A stretch of DNA of 64,000 nucleotides from Fibrobacterota bacterium (GCA_003165595.1 PLWQ01000024.1:39861-103860), one strand, 5' to 3'; positions 1-9,917 are shown, counted from the stretch's first letter. Numbers and translations are program-made. Notes: generated by a model not told the origin, from the sequence alone.

Positions 1-55
1 TGCTTCGGGGTTAGCAAACGACTGTAAACTTCTTCTTCCTTATGGATGGAAGATG

Positions 56-123
56 CCCCGCAGGTTCGCAGGAGCGGCTACTCCTGTAGTGTTGCATGCA
101 GTCGTAGTCGTGGTGCTGCGGGG
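56..123 (-). repeat. Dispersed hairpin repeat, copy A
   Basis: Read on the minus strand, the arms CCCCGCAG and CTGCGGGG enclose about 50 bases containing CACGACTACGACTGCATG. The copy at 7040-7147 is clearly related, and its outer stem keeps pairing although the bases differ (CCCCGAA with TTCGGGG). The rest of 1-324 shows no convincing gene; two short overlapping frames have no family resemblance. Confidence 0.6.
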
Positions 124-324
124 TTCTTCACTTTGCCGGCCGCGCCAACGCGGCAGATATCCCTCGACTCTGGCCCGAAATTCGCTGTTTACGTACCATG
201 ATTGCAATGACCAGAACCGGGCCGGAAACCAAGATGAGCCGGGAGATCGATGTTTCAGTATGCCATATTGCTCTATAAAACAAAATGTTACATGTTTTCG
301 ACACGGGCCGCTAAGATTTTTTAT

Positions 325-353
325 TTGACATCGATCCGATTTCACGCTATATT
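325..353 (+). promoter_or_regulatory. Sigma-70 promoter of the cysK operon
   Basis: TTGACA at 325-330 and TATATT at 348-353 are separated by exactly 17 bases, so the predicted start of transcription is near 360. The leader is about 88 bases and ends in the Shine-Dalgarno AGGGGAGG before the ATG at 448. An A/T-rich stretch directly after the -10 box could hold an Rrf2 operator, but no clear palindrome was found. Confidence 0.8.
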
Positions 354-447
354 TTATTATAGTTTATAAATTTAGTGAACATCAAATCAATTTCGCAGTC
401 GGGAGAATAATTCGTGCGCAGATCACAAACCAACAGGGGAGGTTCCG

Positions 448-1392
448 ATGAAGATCGCATCAGACATTACCAAACTCGTCGGCCACACGCCGCTGGTTCA
501 AATCAACCGTCTTAACAAAGATGGAAAAGCCAGGATTGCGGCAAAACTTGAGTTCTTCAACCCCATGTCGAGCGTCAAGGACAGGATCGGGCTTGCCATG
601 ATCGAGGACGCGGAAAAAAGGGGGATTTTGAAGAAAGACAGCATCATTATCGAGCCCACGAGCGGCAACACAGGTATTGCGCTTGCATTTGTTGCAGCCG
701 CAAAAGGTTACCGGCTCATTCTCACCATGCCGGAAACCATGAGTATGGAACGCAGGAAAATTCTCAAATCGCTGGGCGCGGAACTGGTGCTCACCGAAGG
801 TCCCAAGGGCATGAAAGGCGCGGTTGCGAAAGCGGAAGAACTCTCGGCACAAACGCCGAATTCGTTCGTTCCCCAACAGTTCAATAACCCCGCAAACCCG
901 GAGATACACCGCACCACAACGGCCGAAGAGGTTTGGGCCGATACCGACGGCGCGGTTGACATTTTCGTAGGCGGCGTGGGCACGGGTGGAACGATTTCCG
1001 GCGTTGGCGAAGTGCTCAAGCACCGCAAGAAATCCGTGCAGATCATCGCAATTGAGCCGGAAAAATCCCCGGTGCTCTCCGGCGGCCAACCCGGGCCGCA
1101 CAAGATCCAGGGAATCGGCGCGGGGTTCGTCCCCGGCGTGTACAACAAGGACGTCGTCGACGAAATAATAAAAGTAAAGGAAGAGGACGCGGGCGACACT
1201 GCGCGAACCCTTGCAAAAAAGGAAGGTATATTTGTTGGAATTTCGTCGGGCGCCGCTCTCTGGGCCGCCCTGCAGGTTGCCCGGCGCGACGAAAACTCGG
1301 GCAAACTCATCGTGGTGTTGCTCCCCGACACGGGAGAGCGATACCTCAGCACCTGGCTCTGGGACGAACCGGCCGAAGCGCCGGCGTTGTAA
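448..1392 (+). CDS. cysK: Cysteine synthase (O-acetylserine sulfhydrylase)
   Basis: PLP enzyme that makes L-cysteine from O-acetylserine and sulfide in the cytoplasm. The 314-residue length is normal for the family. The PLP lysine is K44 in SSVKDRIG, the substrate loop EPTSGNTG follows near residue 70, and the glycine-rich phosphate loop [11 protein letters not shown] lies near residue 175. The ATG at 448 follows AGGGGAGG at good spacing. It is the first gene of a run with O-acetylhomoserine sulfhydrylase, an HPr-like protein and an Rrf2 regulator, which suggests sulfur-responsive expression. It could be a CysM-type isozyme using another sulfur donor, but the motifs fit CysK best. Confidence 0.93.
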   Translation: MKIASDITKLVGHTPLVQINRLNKDGKARIAAKLEFFNPMSSVKDRIGLAMIEDAEKRGILKKDSIIIEPTSGNTGIALAFVAAAKGYRLILTMPETMSMERRKILKSLGAELVLTEGPKGMKGAVAKAEELSAQTPNSFVPQQFNNPANPEIHRTTTAEEVWADTDGAVDIFVGGVGTGGTISGVGEVLKHRKKSVQIIAIEPEKSPVLSGGQPGPHKIQGIGAGFVPGVYNKDVVDEIIKVKEEDAGDTARTLAKKEGIFVGISSGAALWAALQVARRDENSGKLIVVLLPDTGERYLSTWLWDEPAEAPAL

Positions 1393-1394
1393 GG

Positions 1395-1407
1395 CCCCCT
1401 TCGGGGG
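1395..1407 (+). other. Small GC hairpin between cysK and the next gene
   Basis: CCCCC-TTC-GGGGG lies directly after the cysK stop codon and is followed by a second G run (GGGGG near 1413) that could pair alternatively with the same C arm. There is no U tract, so it is more likely an mRNA-stability or processing hairpin than a terminator. The 109-base gap to the next gene holds nothing else recognisable. Confidence 0.35.
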
Positions 1408-1501
1408 ATTTAGGGGGCGAGCAAAACTGCAAAAAGGAAGCTCCCTGCGCAAATGTCGTTTGGCAATTACACCATTCTCTCTCTTATAGAAAGGCCCGAT
1501 C

Positions 1502-2791
1502 ATGAGTTCGAAACCATACCGCTTTGAGACCCTAGCCCTGCACGCCGGACAATCCATTGACGCCACGCAGTCGCGGGCAGTACCGATCCATAGAACCAGT
1601 TCCTACGTGTTCAAGAATACGCAGCACGCCGCGAATCTCTTTGCGCTCAAGGAGCTGGGGAACGTTTACACACGCATGAACAACCCCACCACCGACACGC
1701 TGGAGCAACGCATTTCCCAACTCGAAGTCGGGGCCGCCTCGGTTGCGGTTTCGTCGGGAACTTCGGCGATTTTCTATTCGATCATTACGCTCGCCCAGGC
1801 CGGAGACGAAATCGTATCCGCCAACAACCTGTACGGAGGAACCTATACCCAATTCGACGCGATTCTGCCCAAAATGGGCATCACAACCCGGTTTGTGGAC
1901 CCTCGCGACCCGAAAAACTTCGAGAAGGCGATTAACGACAAAACACGCGCGGTTTTCATAGAAACAATCGGGAACCCGAAGCTCGATTTTACCGACATCA
2001 AGGAAGTTGCCGACGTCGCGCACCGCCACGGCATCCCGCTCATTGTCGATGCCACGTTTACGACGCCGTTTTTGCTCCGCGCAATCGAACACGGAGCGGA
2101 CATCGTGGTCAACTCATTGACAAAGTGGATAGGCGGCCACGGCACGGCTATCGGCGGCAGCATCACCGATTCCGGGAAATTCGACTGGAAGGCCGGACGT
2201 CACCCACTGTTTACCGAACCCGACTCCAACTATCACGGCCTTCGCTGGGCGCAGGATCTTCCCGACGCGCTTGCGCCCATCGCGTTTGCGTTACGGGTGC
2301 GAACGGTTCCTCTGCGCAACCTGGGAGCATGCATTTCTCCTGACAATTCATGGATTTTCTTGCAGGGGCTCGAATCGCTGCCGGTTCGCATGCTGCGGCA
2401 TTCGGAGAACTCCCTGGCCGTTGCCAGGCACCTCAAAAAGCACCCCAAAGTCTCCTGGGTACGATACCCGGGCCTTGCGGACGACCCGGCATTTCCGGCC
2501 GCCAGCAAATATCTTAAAAACGGCTTCGGCGGAATGGTTGTCTTTGGCATAAAGGGCGGGTACGACGCCGCGGTCAAGGTCATCGACAATATCAAGCTCT
2601 TTTCGCATCTGGCGAACGTGGGCGATGCAAAAAGCCTCATTCTCCACCCGGCGAGCACGTCGCATTCCCAATTGACAGAGCAGCAGCAGCTCGAATCGGG
2701 GCTCACGCGCGACCTTATTCGTTTGTCAATAGGGCTCGAACACATCGACGATTTGACGGAGGCGCTGGACGAAGTGCTTTCGCTGGCATAA
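1502..2791 (+). CDS. metY: O-acetylhomoserine sulfhydrylase (Cys/Met metabolism PLP enzyme)
   Basis: Converts O-acetylhomoserine and sulfide to homocysteine, the direct sulfhydrylation route to methionine. The 429 residues match the OAH sulfhydrylase subgroup, which is longer than cystathionine gamma-synthase. The PLP lysine is K208 in NSLTKWIGGHG. The N-terminal ETLALHAGQ and the substrate motif YTRMNNPT are typical, as is HPASTSHSQL near residue 380. A weak GAAAGG precedes the ATG. Placed after cysK, it covers the second branch of sulfide assimilation. A cystathionine-lyase role is less likely given the length and motifs. Confidence 0.92.
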   Translation: MSSKPYRFETLALHAGQSIDATQSRAVPIHRTSSYVFKNTQHAANLFALKELGNVYTRMNNPTTDTLEQRISQLEVGAASVAVSSGTSAIFYSIITLAQAGDEIVSANNLYGGTYTQFDAILPKMGITTRFVDPRDPKNFEKAINDKTRAVFIETIGNPKLDFTDIKEVADVAHRHGIPLIVDATFTTPFLLRAIEHGADIVVNSLTKWIGGHGTAIGGSITDSGKFDWKAGRHPLFTEPDSNYHGLRWAQDLPDALAPIAFALRVRTVPLRNLGACISPDNSWIFLQGLESLPVRMLRHSENSLAVARHLKKHPKVSWVRYPGLADDPAFPAASKYLKNGFGGMVVFGIKGGYDAAVKVIDNIKLFSHLANVGDAKSLILHPASTSHSQLTEQQQLESGLTRDLIRLSIGLEHIDDLTEALDEVLSLA

Positions 2792-2812
2792 GACGAATCG
2801 GGAGGCAAGGCC

Positions 2813-3076
2813 ATGCGCAGTGCAAAAATGACGGTGCGCCATGAACACGGCCTTCACGCGCGTGTGGCCTACGCTTTTACCGCCGTTGCAAAGGCGCTTA
2901 CCTCGCGGATAACGGTGAGGAGGGACGGCCGGTCTGCCGACGGCGGATCGGTGCTGCAGCTTCTGATGCTCGCGGCTGCGCGCGGCGCGGTAGTAGAGGT
3001 GAGTGCGGAAGGCGGTGACGAGGAAGAGAGTTTGAGAAGACTCGGGGAGTTCTTTTCCGGCGGGACCGGCATTTAG
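2813..3076 (+). CDS. HPr-family phosphocarrier-like protein
   Basis: Short protein of 87 residues with the HPr fold signature. The phosphorylatable histidine H15 is in GLHAR, and a serine at position 46 (GGSVLQLLML) is at the place of the regulatory Ser46 of HPr. Both key residues sit at canonical positions. HPr carries phosphate between enzyme I and sugar EII proteins, or acts in regulation. No other PTS gene is in the window, so a regulatory role tied to the sulfur genes is possible but not shown. It is preceded by GGGAGG, 21 bases after the previous stop. Confidence 0.85.
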   Translation: MRSAKMTVRHEHGLHARVAYAFTAVAKALTSRITVRRDGRSADGGSVLQLLMLAAARGAVVEVSAEGGDEEESLRRLGEFFSGGTGI

Positions 3077-3101
3077 CGGGCGTCCGCGCATCGGCGAGAT
3101 T

Positions 3102-3536
3102 ATGAAACTGTCAACAAAATGCCGGTACGGCCTGAGAGCGATGATCGAACTCGCGCGGCATTACAGCGTTGGGCCGATCAACAGGAAGAGCATTTCCAGC
3201 GCGCAGCACATCACCAAGGCGTACCTCGAAAATATCCTCACCTCGCTTCGGGAGAAAAAGCTCGTGCTTACCACGCGGGGCGCCGGCGGCGGGTTCGTGC
3301 TGCAGCGCCCGCCTGCCCGGATAACGGTGCTCGACATTGTCAATGCACTGGAAGGGTCCCTTGCCCCGGTTGACTGCCTCGACAACCCCGCTGTTTGCGA
3401 AAAGTCCGAGTGGTGTCCGGCGCGGCAGGTGTGGAAAAAGCTCTACGATGCACAGGTGAAAACGCTGTCCGGAATTTCGCTGCAGGATATTATCGAGGCG
3501 CCCTCCCCTGCGGGCGATGTCAACTACATGATATAG
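3102..3536 (+). CDS. Rrf2-family transcriptional regulator (CymR/IscR type)
   Basis: The N-terminal winged helix-turn-helix begins MKLSTKCRYGLRAMIELA, the standard Rrf2 opening. Near residues 94-107 three cysteines appear as C-x6-C-x5-C (DCLDNPAVC...WC), close to the C-x5-C-x5-C ligand set of IscR, so an Fe-S cluster is plausible. In other bacteria Rrf2 proteins next to cysK (CymR) repress cysteine genes. This is the last gene of the cysK run, so autoregulation at the promoter near 325 is inferred. Length (144 residues) is normal. Confidence 0.88.
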   Translation: MKLSTKCRYGLRAMIELARHYSVGPINRKSISSAQHITKAYLENILTSLREKKLVLTTRGAGGGFVLQRPPARITVLDIVNALEGSLAPVDCLDNPAVCEKSEWCPARQVWKKLYDAQVKTLSGISLQDIIEAPSPAGDVNYMI

Positions 3537-3853
3537 CGGCGCCGGGCATTCAGAACAAGGGAACCATCCTTTCCTTTTTGCAAGGGAAGGTCAAATGATT
3601 GACGACCCAGAATGCACACCCTCTTTCTTCCTTGCCGCTTGACCCACCTGATTCTCTGCATCCAGTCGCTTTCGCTTCTGCACTGCTCTTTCCAACAGCG
3701 GGATCTCCGCGAAGCGTCTGGAGATGTGAAGGACAGTAGGCAAACCCCCGAAGGTTGAACGTTGTGTCCGGCAGGAGACCCGTTGCGGGAAACGCCTGGA
3801 CAGCACAAGAATTTTCTGGGTCCGGTCGCTCAGATGTAGCTTTTTATAAAAGT
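3537..3853. other. Intergenic region between convergent genes
   Basis: About 317 bases between the Rrf2 gene and the convergent FGE-like gene. A weak inverted repeat (CCTTTCC...GGGAAGG, about 3569-3593) could stop transcription from the left. The overlapping minus-strand frames have no start signal or family resemblance and are not called. Confidence 0.4.
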
Positions 3854-4570
3854 CTACCTCGCAACGCACCGGAACCCGTGCCGGTTGAGGCGCAGACTCG
3901 GTTTGCGGGTGCCACGGTAAGCAGAGCGAAGATGGAGTGCACTGCTGTGCCACGATCCTCCACGATATACGCAGTATTCACCTGAAGTAGCACCCTGTGG
4001 ATCGAATTGGCTATCACTTGAATATGGACTGTAGTAGTCGCTGCACCATTCTGAAACATTTCCAATCATGTCATATAACCCCCATTCATTAGGCTTTTTC
4101 TGCCCAACCGCATGAGTCTTTGAATCGGAGTTTTCACCGAACCATGCATACGTGCCGTCCATACTATCTCCCCAATAATATCTTGTCTTGCTTCCTGCAC
4201 GCGTCGCATACTCCCATTCCGCTTCCGTCGGCAGCCGTTTGCCAATCTTCTCACAATAGGCCTTTGCCTCATTTCGCTTGACATTCTCAACCGGGCACGT
4301 CGGGCAATTCTTGAAATCCGACGGGTTATTTCCCATAACCTTCTCAAAATCAGCCTGTGTTACTTCAGTCTTGTCCATGTAGAACCCGTTCAGCGTCACC
4401 TGATGTTTCGGCATTTCATCAAGTAACCCGCTATCCGATCCCATTTGAAACGTCCCTCCCTTTATCCGTATCATATTCTCTTTGCTGGCTACTTGTCTTC
4501 CTACGCAGCCGGCCGTCACAAGGGAGAATCCAGCAGCTGCGGCTATAACTATTATGGCCCACATTCTCAT
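3854..4570 (-). CDS. Lipoprotein with formylglycine-generating-enzyme (SUMF1-like) domain
   Basis: A lipoprotein signal peptide ends in the lipobox VTAGC around residue 21, followed by an FGE-sulfatase domain to the C-terminus. Domain marks are GGTFQMGSD, DKTEVTQADF, RLPTEAEWEYATRAG, GNVSEWC and the final GFRCVAR. True FGEs activate sulfatases, but most bacterial lipoproteins of this type have other or unknown roles, and no sulfatase is nearby. The start at 4570 is chosen because AAGGG lies 7 bases upstream and the signal peptide begins there; an in-frame ATG exists at 4618. It stands alone between convergent and tandem genes. Confidence 0.82.
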   Translation of the reverse strand: MRMWAIIVIAAAAGFSLVTAGCVGRQVASKENMIRIKGGTFQMGSDSGLLDEMPKHQVTLNGFYMDKTEVTQADFEKVMGNNPSDFKNCPTCPVENVKRNEAKAYCEKIGKRLPTEAEWEYATRAGSKTRYYWGDSMDGTYAWFGENSDSKTHAVGQKKPNEWGLYDMIGNVSEWCSDYYSPYSSDSQFDPQGATSGEYCVYRGGSWHSSALHLRSAYRGTRKPSLRLNRHGFRCVAR

Positions 4571-4778
4571 CGCATAACCCTTCGAAGTGACGGTTTCTCC
4601 CCAAAACCGAGCACGCACGCTCCATGCAGCGGGCTATTCATTGCGGTTCTCATAAGTGAGTAATGGACTTTCTTCACCAATGTCAATCAAAGAAACAATT
4701 CGCGGCCGAGCGACAAGTCACTCCGCATCGCTGCCTGCGAACGATAATATATATTGGCGTAAATCCATTGCTGGTATT

Positions 4779-6179
<1,401 letters not shown>

Positions 6180-6217
6180 TGCATTATCCTTTCGAATGTT
6201 GCATCGCTAGGAATCCG

Positions 6218-6252
6218 TGTTGCGTGCAACAGAATTTTGTTGCAGTGCAACA
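6218..6252. promoter_or_regulatory. Paired palindromes, likely enhancer (UAS) of the sigma-54 activator
   Basis: Two near-identical dyads, TGTTGC-GT-GCAACA (6218-6231) and TGTTGC-AGT-GCAACA (6238-6252), start 20 bases apart, about two helical turns. A half-site TGTTGCA lies near 6197. They sit about 135-165 bases upstream of the sigma-54 promoter and just ahead of the activator gene, a standard enhancer position that would also permit autoregulation. Confidence 0.7.
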
Positions 6253-6382
6253 GCAGAAATATACGATAATAAAGCGTCCCCCGCCAATACGAAATCATTA
6301 GAACAGTAACTACCAGCATATCTTTCTAATTAGCAATATCTTATACCAATGACGATTCATGCACCTTAGGATTCATCCCACC

Positions 6383-6397
6383 TGGCACACCTGTTGC
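6383..6397 (+). promoter_or_regulatory. Sigma-54 promoter of the thioredoxin/persulfide operon
   Basis: TGGCAC-N5-TTGC has the invariant GG and GC exactly ten bases apart, matching the -24/-12 consensus. The predicted start is near 6409, with a 34-base leader ending in AGGAGG before the ATG at 6443. The divergent gene at 4779-6179 encodes a sigma-54 activator. Confidence 0.85.
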
Positions 6398-6442
6398 GTA
6401 ATCTCCTAGCTTGAACAAATATTTCAATTGCAGGAGGATTGA

Positions 6443-6757
6443 ATGGCAAATGAAACGACAGATCTCAGTTTCAAAACAGATGTTCTTGAATCACAGATTC
6501 CGGTTCTCGTCGACTTCTGGGCTCCGTGGTGCGGGCCGTGCAGAATAGCTGGACCGATCATAGACCGCGTTGAAGAAAAGGCAGGTCCAAAGGCCAAAGT
6601 TTATAAGCTGAACGTGGACGACAATCCGCATACCGCGGTTCAATATGGTGTAACCGGGATTCCTACGATCCTTGTTTTCAGAAACGGAATATTGGAAAAA
6701 ACCCTTGTGGGCGTTCAGCAGGAGTTTGTCTATCTGAGCGCTCTTGGGGTCAACTGA
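6443..6757 (+). CDS. Thioredoxin
   Basis: 104-residue thioredoxin with the active site WCGPC (C30 and C33) and the cis-proline loop GIPTILVF. It reduces protein and small-molecule disulfides and persulfides in the cytoplasm. It is the first gene after the sigma-54 promoter and is preceded by AGGAGG. Neighbours encode a CoA-disulfide reductase/rhodanese/TusA/DsrE fusion and a CcdA-like protein, so it may feed electrons to sulfane-sulfur or envelope disulfide chemistry. Confidence 0.92.
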   Translation: MANETTDLSFKTDVLESQIPVLVDFWAPWCGPCRIAGPIIDRVEEKAGPKAKVYKLNVDDNPHTAVQYGVTGIPTILVFRNGILEKTLVGVQQEFVYLSALGVN

Positions 6758-6822
6758 AGAATCCCTTAGTATCAGCATAAACGCGGAGACTCTCTTCTTG
6801 CACCTTATCAAGGGAGGACCTT

Positions 6823-7035
6823 GTGAAAACGAACGAATCCGCAGTGGACAGAATCATCAGAGTTGTTCTCGGGCTAGCCCTGGGGTCATTGGTAGCCTTT
6901 AAGGTCGTGACCGGTGTTGCGGCCATTGTTGTCGGAATAGCCGGGGGAGTTGTGCTGCTCACCGGAGTGGTCGGGTTCTGCGCCATTTACGCTCTGTTTG
7001 GTATGTCCACATGTAAAGTGGCAGCCGAGAAGTAA
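6823..7035 (+). CDS. DUF2892 (YgaP-like) inner-membrane protein
   Basis: 70 residues. The opening (NESAVDRIIRVVLGLALG) is the standard DUF2892 start. Two hydrophobic segments follow (about 15-35 and 38-60) and a C-terminal cysteine lies in FGMSTCK. In YgaP the same membrane unit is fused to a rhodanese domain; here rhodanese domains are encoded separately in the same operon, which supports a shared sulfur-transfer role. GTG start at 6823 after AGGGAGG. Confidence 0.85.
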   Translation: MKTNESAVDRIIRVVLGLALGSLVAFKVVTGVAAIVVGIAGGVVLLTGVVGFCAIYALFGMSTCKVAAEK

Positions 7036-7039
7036 GGAA

Positions 7040-7147
7040 CCCCGAAACACCACGACTACAACTTCATGCAACACAACGGAGTAGACGCGACAGCGAACCT
7101 TCGGGGTCCGCGATTACAACTGGATGTACACCCCAGTGAGCAGCCTG
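7040..7147 (+). repeat. Dispersed hairpin repeat, copy B
   Basis: An outer stem CCCCGAA (7040-7046) with TTCGGGG (7100-7106) encloses CACGACTACAACTTCATG, and a second related half, CGCGATTACAACTGGATG, follows to CAGCCTG at 7147. The first half matches copy A (56-123, minus strand) and the second half matches copy C (55436-55494). It fills the gap before the CoA-disulfide reductase gene, inside the operon, and is probably transcribed. Confidence 0.65.
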
Positions 7148-7215
7148 GGATTGACAAAAATCAACACCGCAGCCGGGACGTCCAAAACGAAACCCGGCTG
7201 CACGGGAGACCATAC

Positions 7216-9657
7216 ATGAAGAAGATCGTTGTTGTTGGAGGCGTGGCGGGAGGGGCAAGTTTTGCCGCACGGATGCGAAGGCTCGACGAAAAAGCGGAAA
7301 TCGTGATTTTTGATAAAGGAGACTATGTCTCTTTTGCCAACTGCGGCCTTCCCTATTACATAGGCGAAACCATCAAGGACCGCGACAATCTGATAATCCA
7401 GACGCCGCAGAAATTCCACGACCGATTCAACATAGACGTCCGTGTGAGGTCCGAAGTTCTTTCTGTTGATCCTGCGGGGAAAAAGGTGACCATGCGATCG
7501 GGTGACATAACTATTGATGAGTCTTTCGACTATCTCCTTCTGTCTCCCGGATGCACGCCTGTGCGGCCCCCCATTCCCGGCATCGATTCGCCGCGTGTCC
7601 ACACACTGCGGACCATTCCTGATACCGACACGATCAAGGCGCTTGTCGACAAGGGAAATGCACGCCGCGCGGTGGTAATCGGCGGCGGGTTCATAGGCCT
7701 TGAAATGGCGGAAAATCTGCGCCAGCGCGGGTTGGAAGTTTCGATAGTCGAGCTGCTGGACCAGGTGTTCGCACCGGCAGACAAGGAAATGGCCGCCAGC
7801 CTTCATCAGCACCTCATCATCAACGGCGTGCGGCTCATGCTCGGCCGCAGCGTTACCGGAATCATCGACGATGGATCCGAAGCCGCTTCGGTTATCCTTG
7901 ACAATAAAACACAGCTGCCTGCGGATCTCGTGATTCTGGCAGTAGGCGTAAGGCCCGACACCGGGTTCCTGAAGAACTCCGGGATTGAACTCAACGAGCG
8001 CGGCGCGATTGTCGTAAACGAAAATCTCCAGACCAATTACGCGAATATTTACGCCGCCGGAGACGCGGTTGAAGTGGTCGATTTTGTTTCGGGAAGAAAG
8101 GTGATGGTTCCGCTTGCAGGCCCGGCAAACCGCCAGGGCCGTATCGCGGCCGACAATGTGGCAGGAATACCCTCCGCATACAAAAAGACACTTGGCACGG
8201 CAATCTGCAAGGTGTTCGACCTTACCGCGGCAGTCACCGGCATCAGCGAAAAGACCGCGATCAAACTCGGAATACCTTTTATCAAGTCCTACACGCATTC
8301 CACCAGTCATGCCTCGTACTACCCCGGCGCGTTCCCGTTGTCTCTCAAAGTTCTGTTCGCTCCCGACACCGGGCTTGTGCTCGGCGCGCAGGCAATAGGC
8401 AAGGATGGGGTTGACAAGCGCATTGACGTGCTTGCAACGGCCATCCGGCATGGTCTCACGGCGTACGATCTTGGCGACCTCGAACTCGCCTATGCCCCGC
8501 CGTTTTCGGGCGCTAAGGATCCGGTGAACATCGCAGGCTTTGTGGGCCAGAACATCCTGGACAAAAGAATGCCTGTGTTCTACAGCGAAGATGTGGCTTC
8601 AATCGATCCGGCCCGCCAGGTGCTTCTTGACGTGCGCACAACCGATGAGCATGAACAGGGAAATATCGCCAATTCCCTGTGCATTCCGCTCGACTCCCTC
8701 AGGAAAAGGCTCGCAGAACTTGACAGGACAAGGGAAATCATGGTGTATTGCCAGGTTGGGCTGCGCGGATACCTGGCCACCCGAATCCTTCTTGAAAACG
8801 GGTTTCGGGCCAGAAACCTTTCCGGCGGATACAAGACCTGGTCCGCGAGCAATACGCTCGACTATGACGCGACGTACCTGAAACCCGTGACCGAGCCGGC
8901 ATGCACGACTCCACTGAGCGGAAGCCAAAGGTTCCTTATTAAAATTGACGCATGCGGGCTGCAATGCCCGGGCCCGATTGCCAAACTCAAGGCCGCTATT
9001 GACAAAGCCAAAGACGGTGACGCCATTGAAATCAGGGCAACAGACCAGGGTTTTGCAGCCGACATCCCGGCCTGGTGCACGCGCACCCGCAACACGCTCG
9101 TGTCGCTCGGCCAGGAATCCGGCATCTTTTCCGCAGTCGTCAAGAAGGGTGCACCGAGCGACGTATGCACGGTCCCGGAATCCCGGGCCGACAAGAAAAC
9201 AATGGTCGTTTTTTCCAACGACCTCGACAAGATGATGGCGGCGTTCATCATAGCCAACGGCGCTTCGGCAATGGGAAGCGACGTAACGCTTTTCTTCACT
9301 TTCTGGGGCCTCAATCTGCTGCGGAAGAACACAAGGATTCCGGTCAGGAAATCCATTGTCGAACGGATGTTCGGCATAATGATGCCGCGCGGATCCACGC
9401 ACACCAGGCTGTCCAAAATGAACATGGCCGGCATGGGTACCATGATGATGCGGCAGGTGATGAAACAGAAGAATGTGTACTCACTGGAAGACCTGATTTC
9501 TCAGGCGCGCGACAATGGCATTCGGTTTGTGGCCTGCACGATGTCCATGGACGTAATGGGAATAAAGAAAGAAGAATTGATTGACGGAATCGAATATGGC
9601 GGTGTTGCGGCGTATCTGCAGAAGGCGGATGCCGCCGGGTATAATCTGTTCATCTGA
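7216..9657 (+). CDS. CoA-disulfide reductase fused to rhodanese, TusA and DsrE-like domains
   Basis: 813 residues. Residues 1-450 form an FAD/NAD(P)H CoA-disulfide reductase (GGVAGG, active cysteine C43 in SFANCGLPYY, GGGFIGLEMAE, AAGDAVEV). Residues 455-560 form a rhodanese with C512 in YCQVGLR, 575-645 a TusA domain with CGLQCPGP (C584), and 660-813 a DsrE-like domain. Together these could reduce CoA persulfides or polysulfides and pass sulfane sulfur along internal cysteines. The start at 7216 is chosen for the GAAGAT-free GGGAG context and the dinucleotide-binding motif right after it; an open frame extends upstream to 7066 through repeat B. Multi-domain fusions of this kind are known, but the role here is inferred. 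Confidence 0.9.
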   Translation: MKKIVVVGGVAGGASFAARMRRLDEKAEIVIFDKGDYVSFANCGLPYYIGETIKDRDNLIIQTPQKFHDRFNIDVRVRSEVLSVDPAGKKVTMRSGDITIDESFDYLLLSPGCTPVRPPIPGIDSPRVHTLRTIPDTDTIKALVDKGNARRAVVIGGGFIGLEMAENLRQRGLEVSIVELLDQVFAPADKEMAASLHQHLIINGVRLMLGRSVTGIIDDGSEAASVILDNKTQLPADLVILAVGVRPDTGFLKNSGIELNERGAIVVNENLQTNYANIYAAGDAVEVVDFVSGRKVMVPLAGPANRQGRIAADNVAGIPSAYKKTLGTAICKVFDLTAAVTGISEKTAIKLGIPFIKSYTHSTSHASYYPGAFPLSLKVLFAPDTGLVLGAQAIGKDGVDKRIDVLATAIRHGLTAYDLGDLELAYAPPFSGAKDPVNIAGFVGQNILDKRMPVFYSEDVASIDPARQVLLDVRTTDEHEQGNIANSLCIPLDSLRKRLAELDRTREIMVYCQVGLRGYLATRILLENGFRARNLSGGYKTWSASNTLDYDATYLKPVTEPACTTPLSGSQRFLIKIDACGLQCPGPIAKLKAAIDKAKDGDAIEIRATDQGFAADIPAWCTRTRNTLVSLGQESGIFSAVVKKGAPSDVCTVPESRADKKTMVVFSNDLDKMMAAFIIANGASAMGSDVTLFFTFWGLNLLRKNTRIPVRKSIVERMFGIMMPRGSTHTRLSKMNMAGMGTMMMRQVMKQKNVYSLEDLISQARDNGIRFVACTMSMDVMGIKKEELIDGIEYGGVAAYLQKADAAGYNLFI

Positions 9658-9673
9658 TGACGGGGTTAAAGCC

Positions 9674-9847
9674 ATGCCGATGTACGAATACAAATGCAAG
9701 GCCTGCGGCCGCGAGTATGAAGAGCTTGTACCGTTTTCGGCAACCGAGCACCCGCCTTGCCCGAATTGCAATTCTGGTGACGTGGAGCGCAAGATATCAG
9801 CATGCGCAAGCACAGGCTTGTTATGCGGAACGTCGGGGTTCTCGTGA
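9674..9847 (+). CDS. FmdB-type zinc-ribbon protein
   Basis: 57 residues starting MPMYEYKCKACG with CxxC at CKAC and a second CPNC about 25 residues on, the usual FmdB zinc ribbon. Such proteins are probable regulators or assembly factors of unknown detail. The C-terminus adds two further cysteines. It follows the CoA-disulfide reductase fusion by 16 bases, so it is co-transcribed. Confidence 0.85.
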   Translation: MPMYEYKCKACGREYEELVPFSATEHPPCPNCNSGDVERKISACASTGLLCGTSGFS

Positions 9848-9888
9848 GCAGGGTGAAACGGCGCCGGTCGGCGCTGCGACAGGATCCA

Positions 9889-9917
9889 CCGCAAAGGCGC
9901 AAAGTACGCAAAGGAAA
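9889..9917 (+). repeat. Short direct repeat of CGCAAAG
   Basis: Three copies of CGCAAAG lie within about 25 bases between the FmdB-like gene and the next small gene. The stretch has no other visible function. Similar CGCAAAG tracts are familiar from intergenic regions of environmental genomes; whether they are mobile is not known to me. Confidence 0.4.

Noticed and set aside
360-447. SAM or other sulfur riboswitch in the cysK leader
   Set aside because: The leader of about 88 bases lacks the helices and conserved blocks of S-box or related classes.
460-1566. Long minus-strand open frame across cysK
   Set aside because: It lies entirely opposite a clear cysteine synthase gene and has no family resemblance; a shadow of the GC-rich coding strand.
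7066-7215. Upstream extension of the CoA-disulfide reductase frame
   Set aside because: The 50 extra codons are made of repeat copy B, and the FAD-binding motif normally begins within a few residues of the N-terminus.
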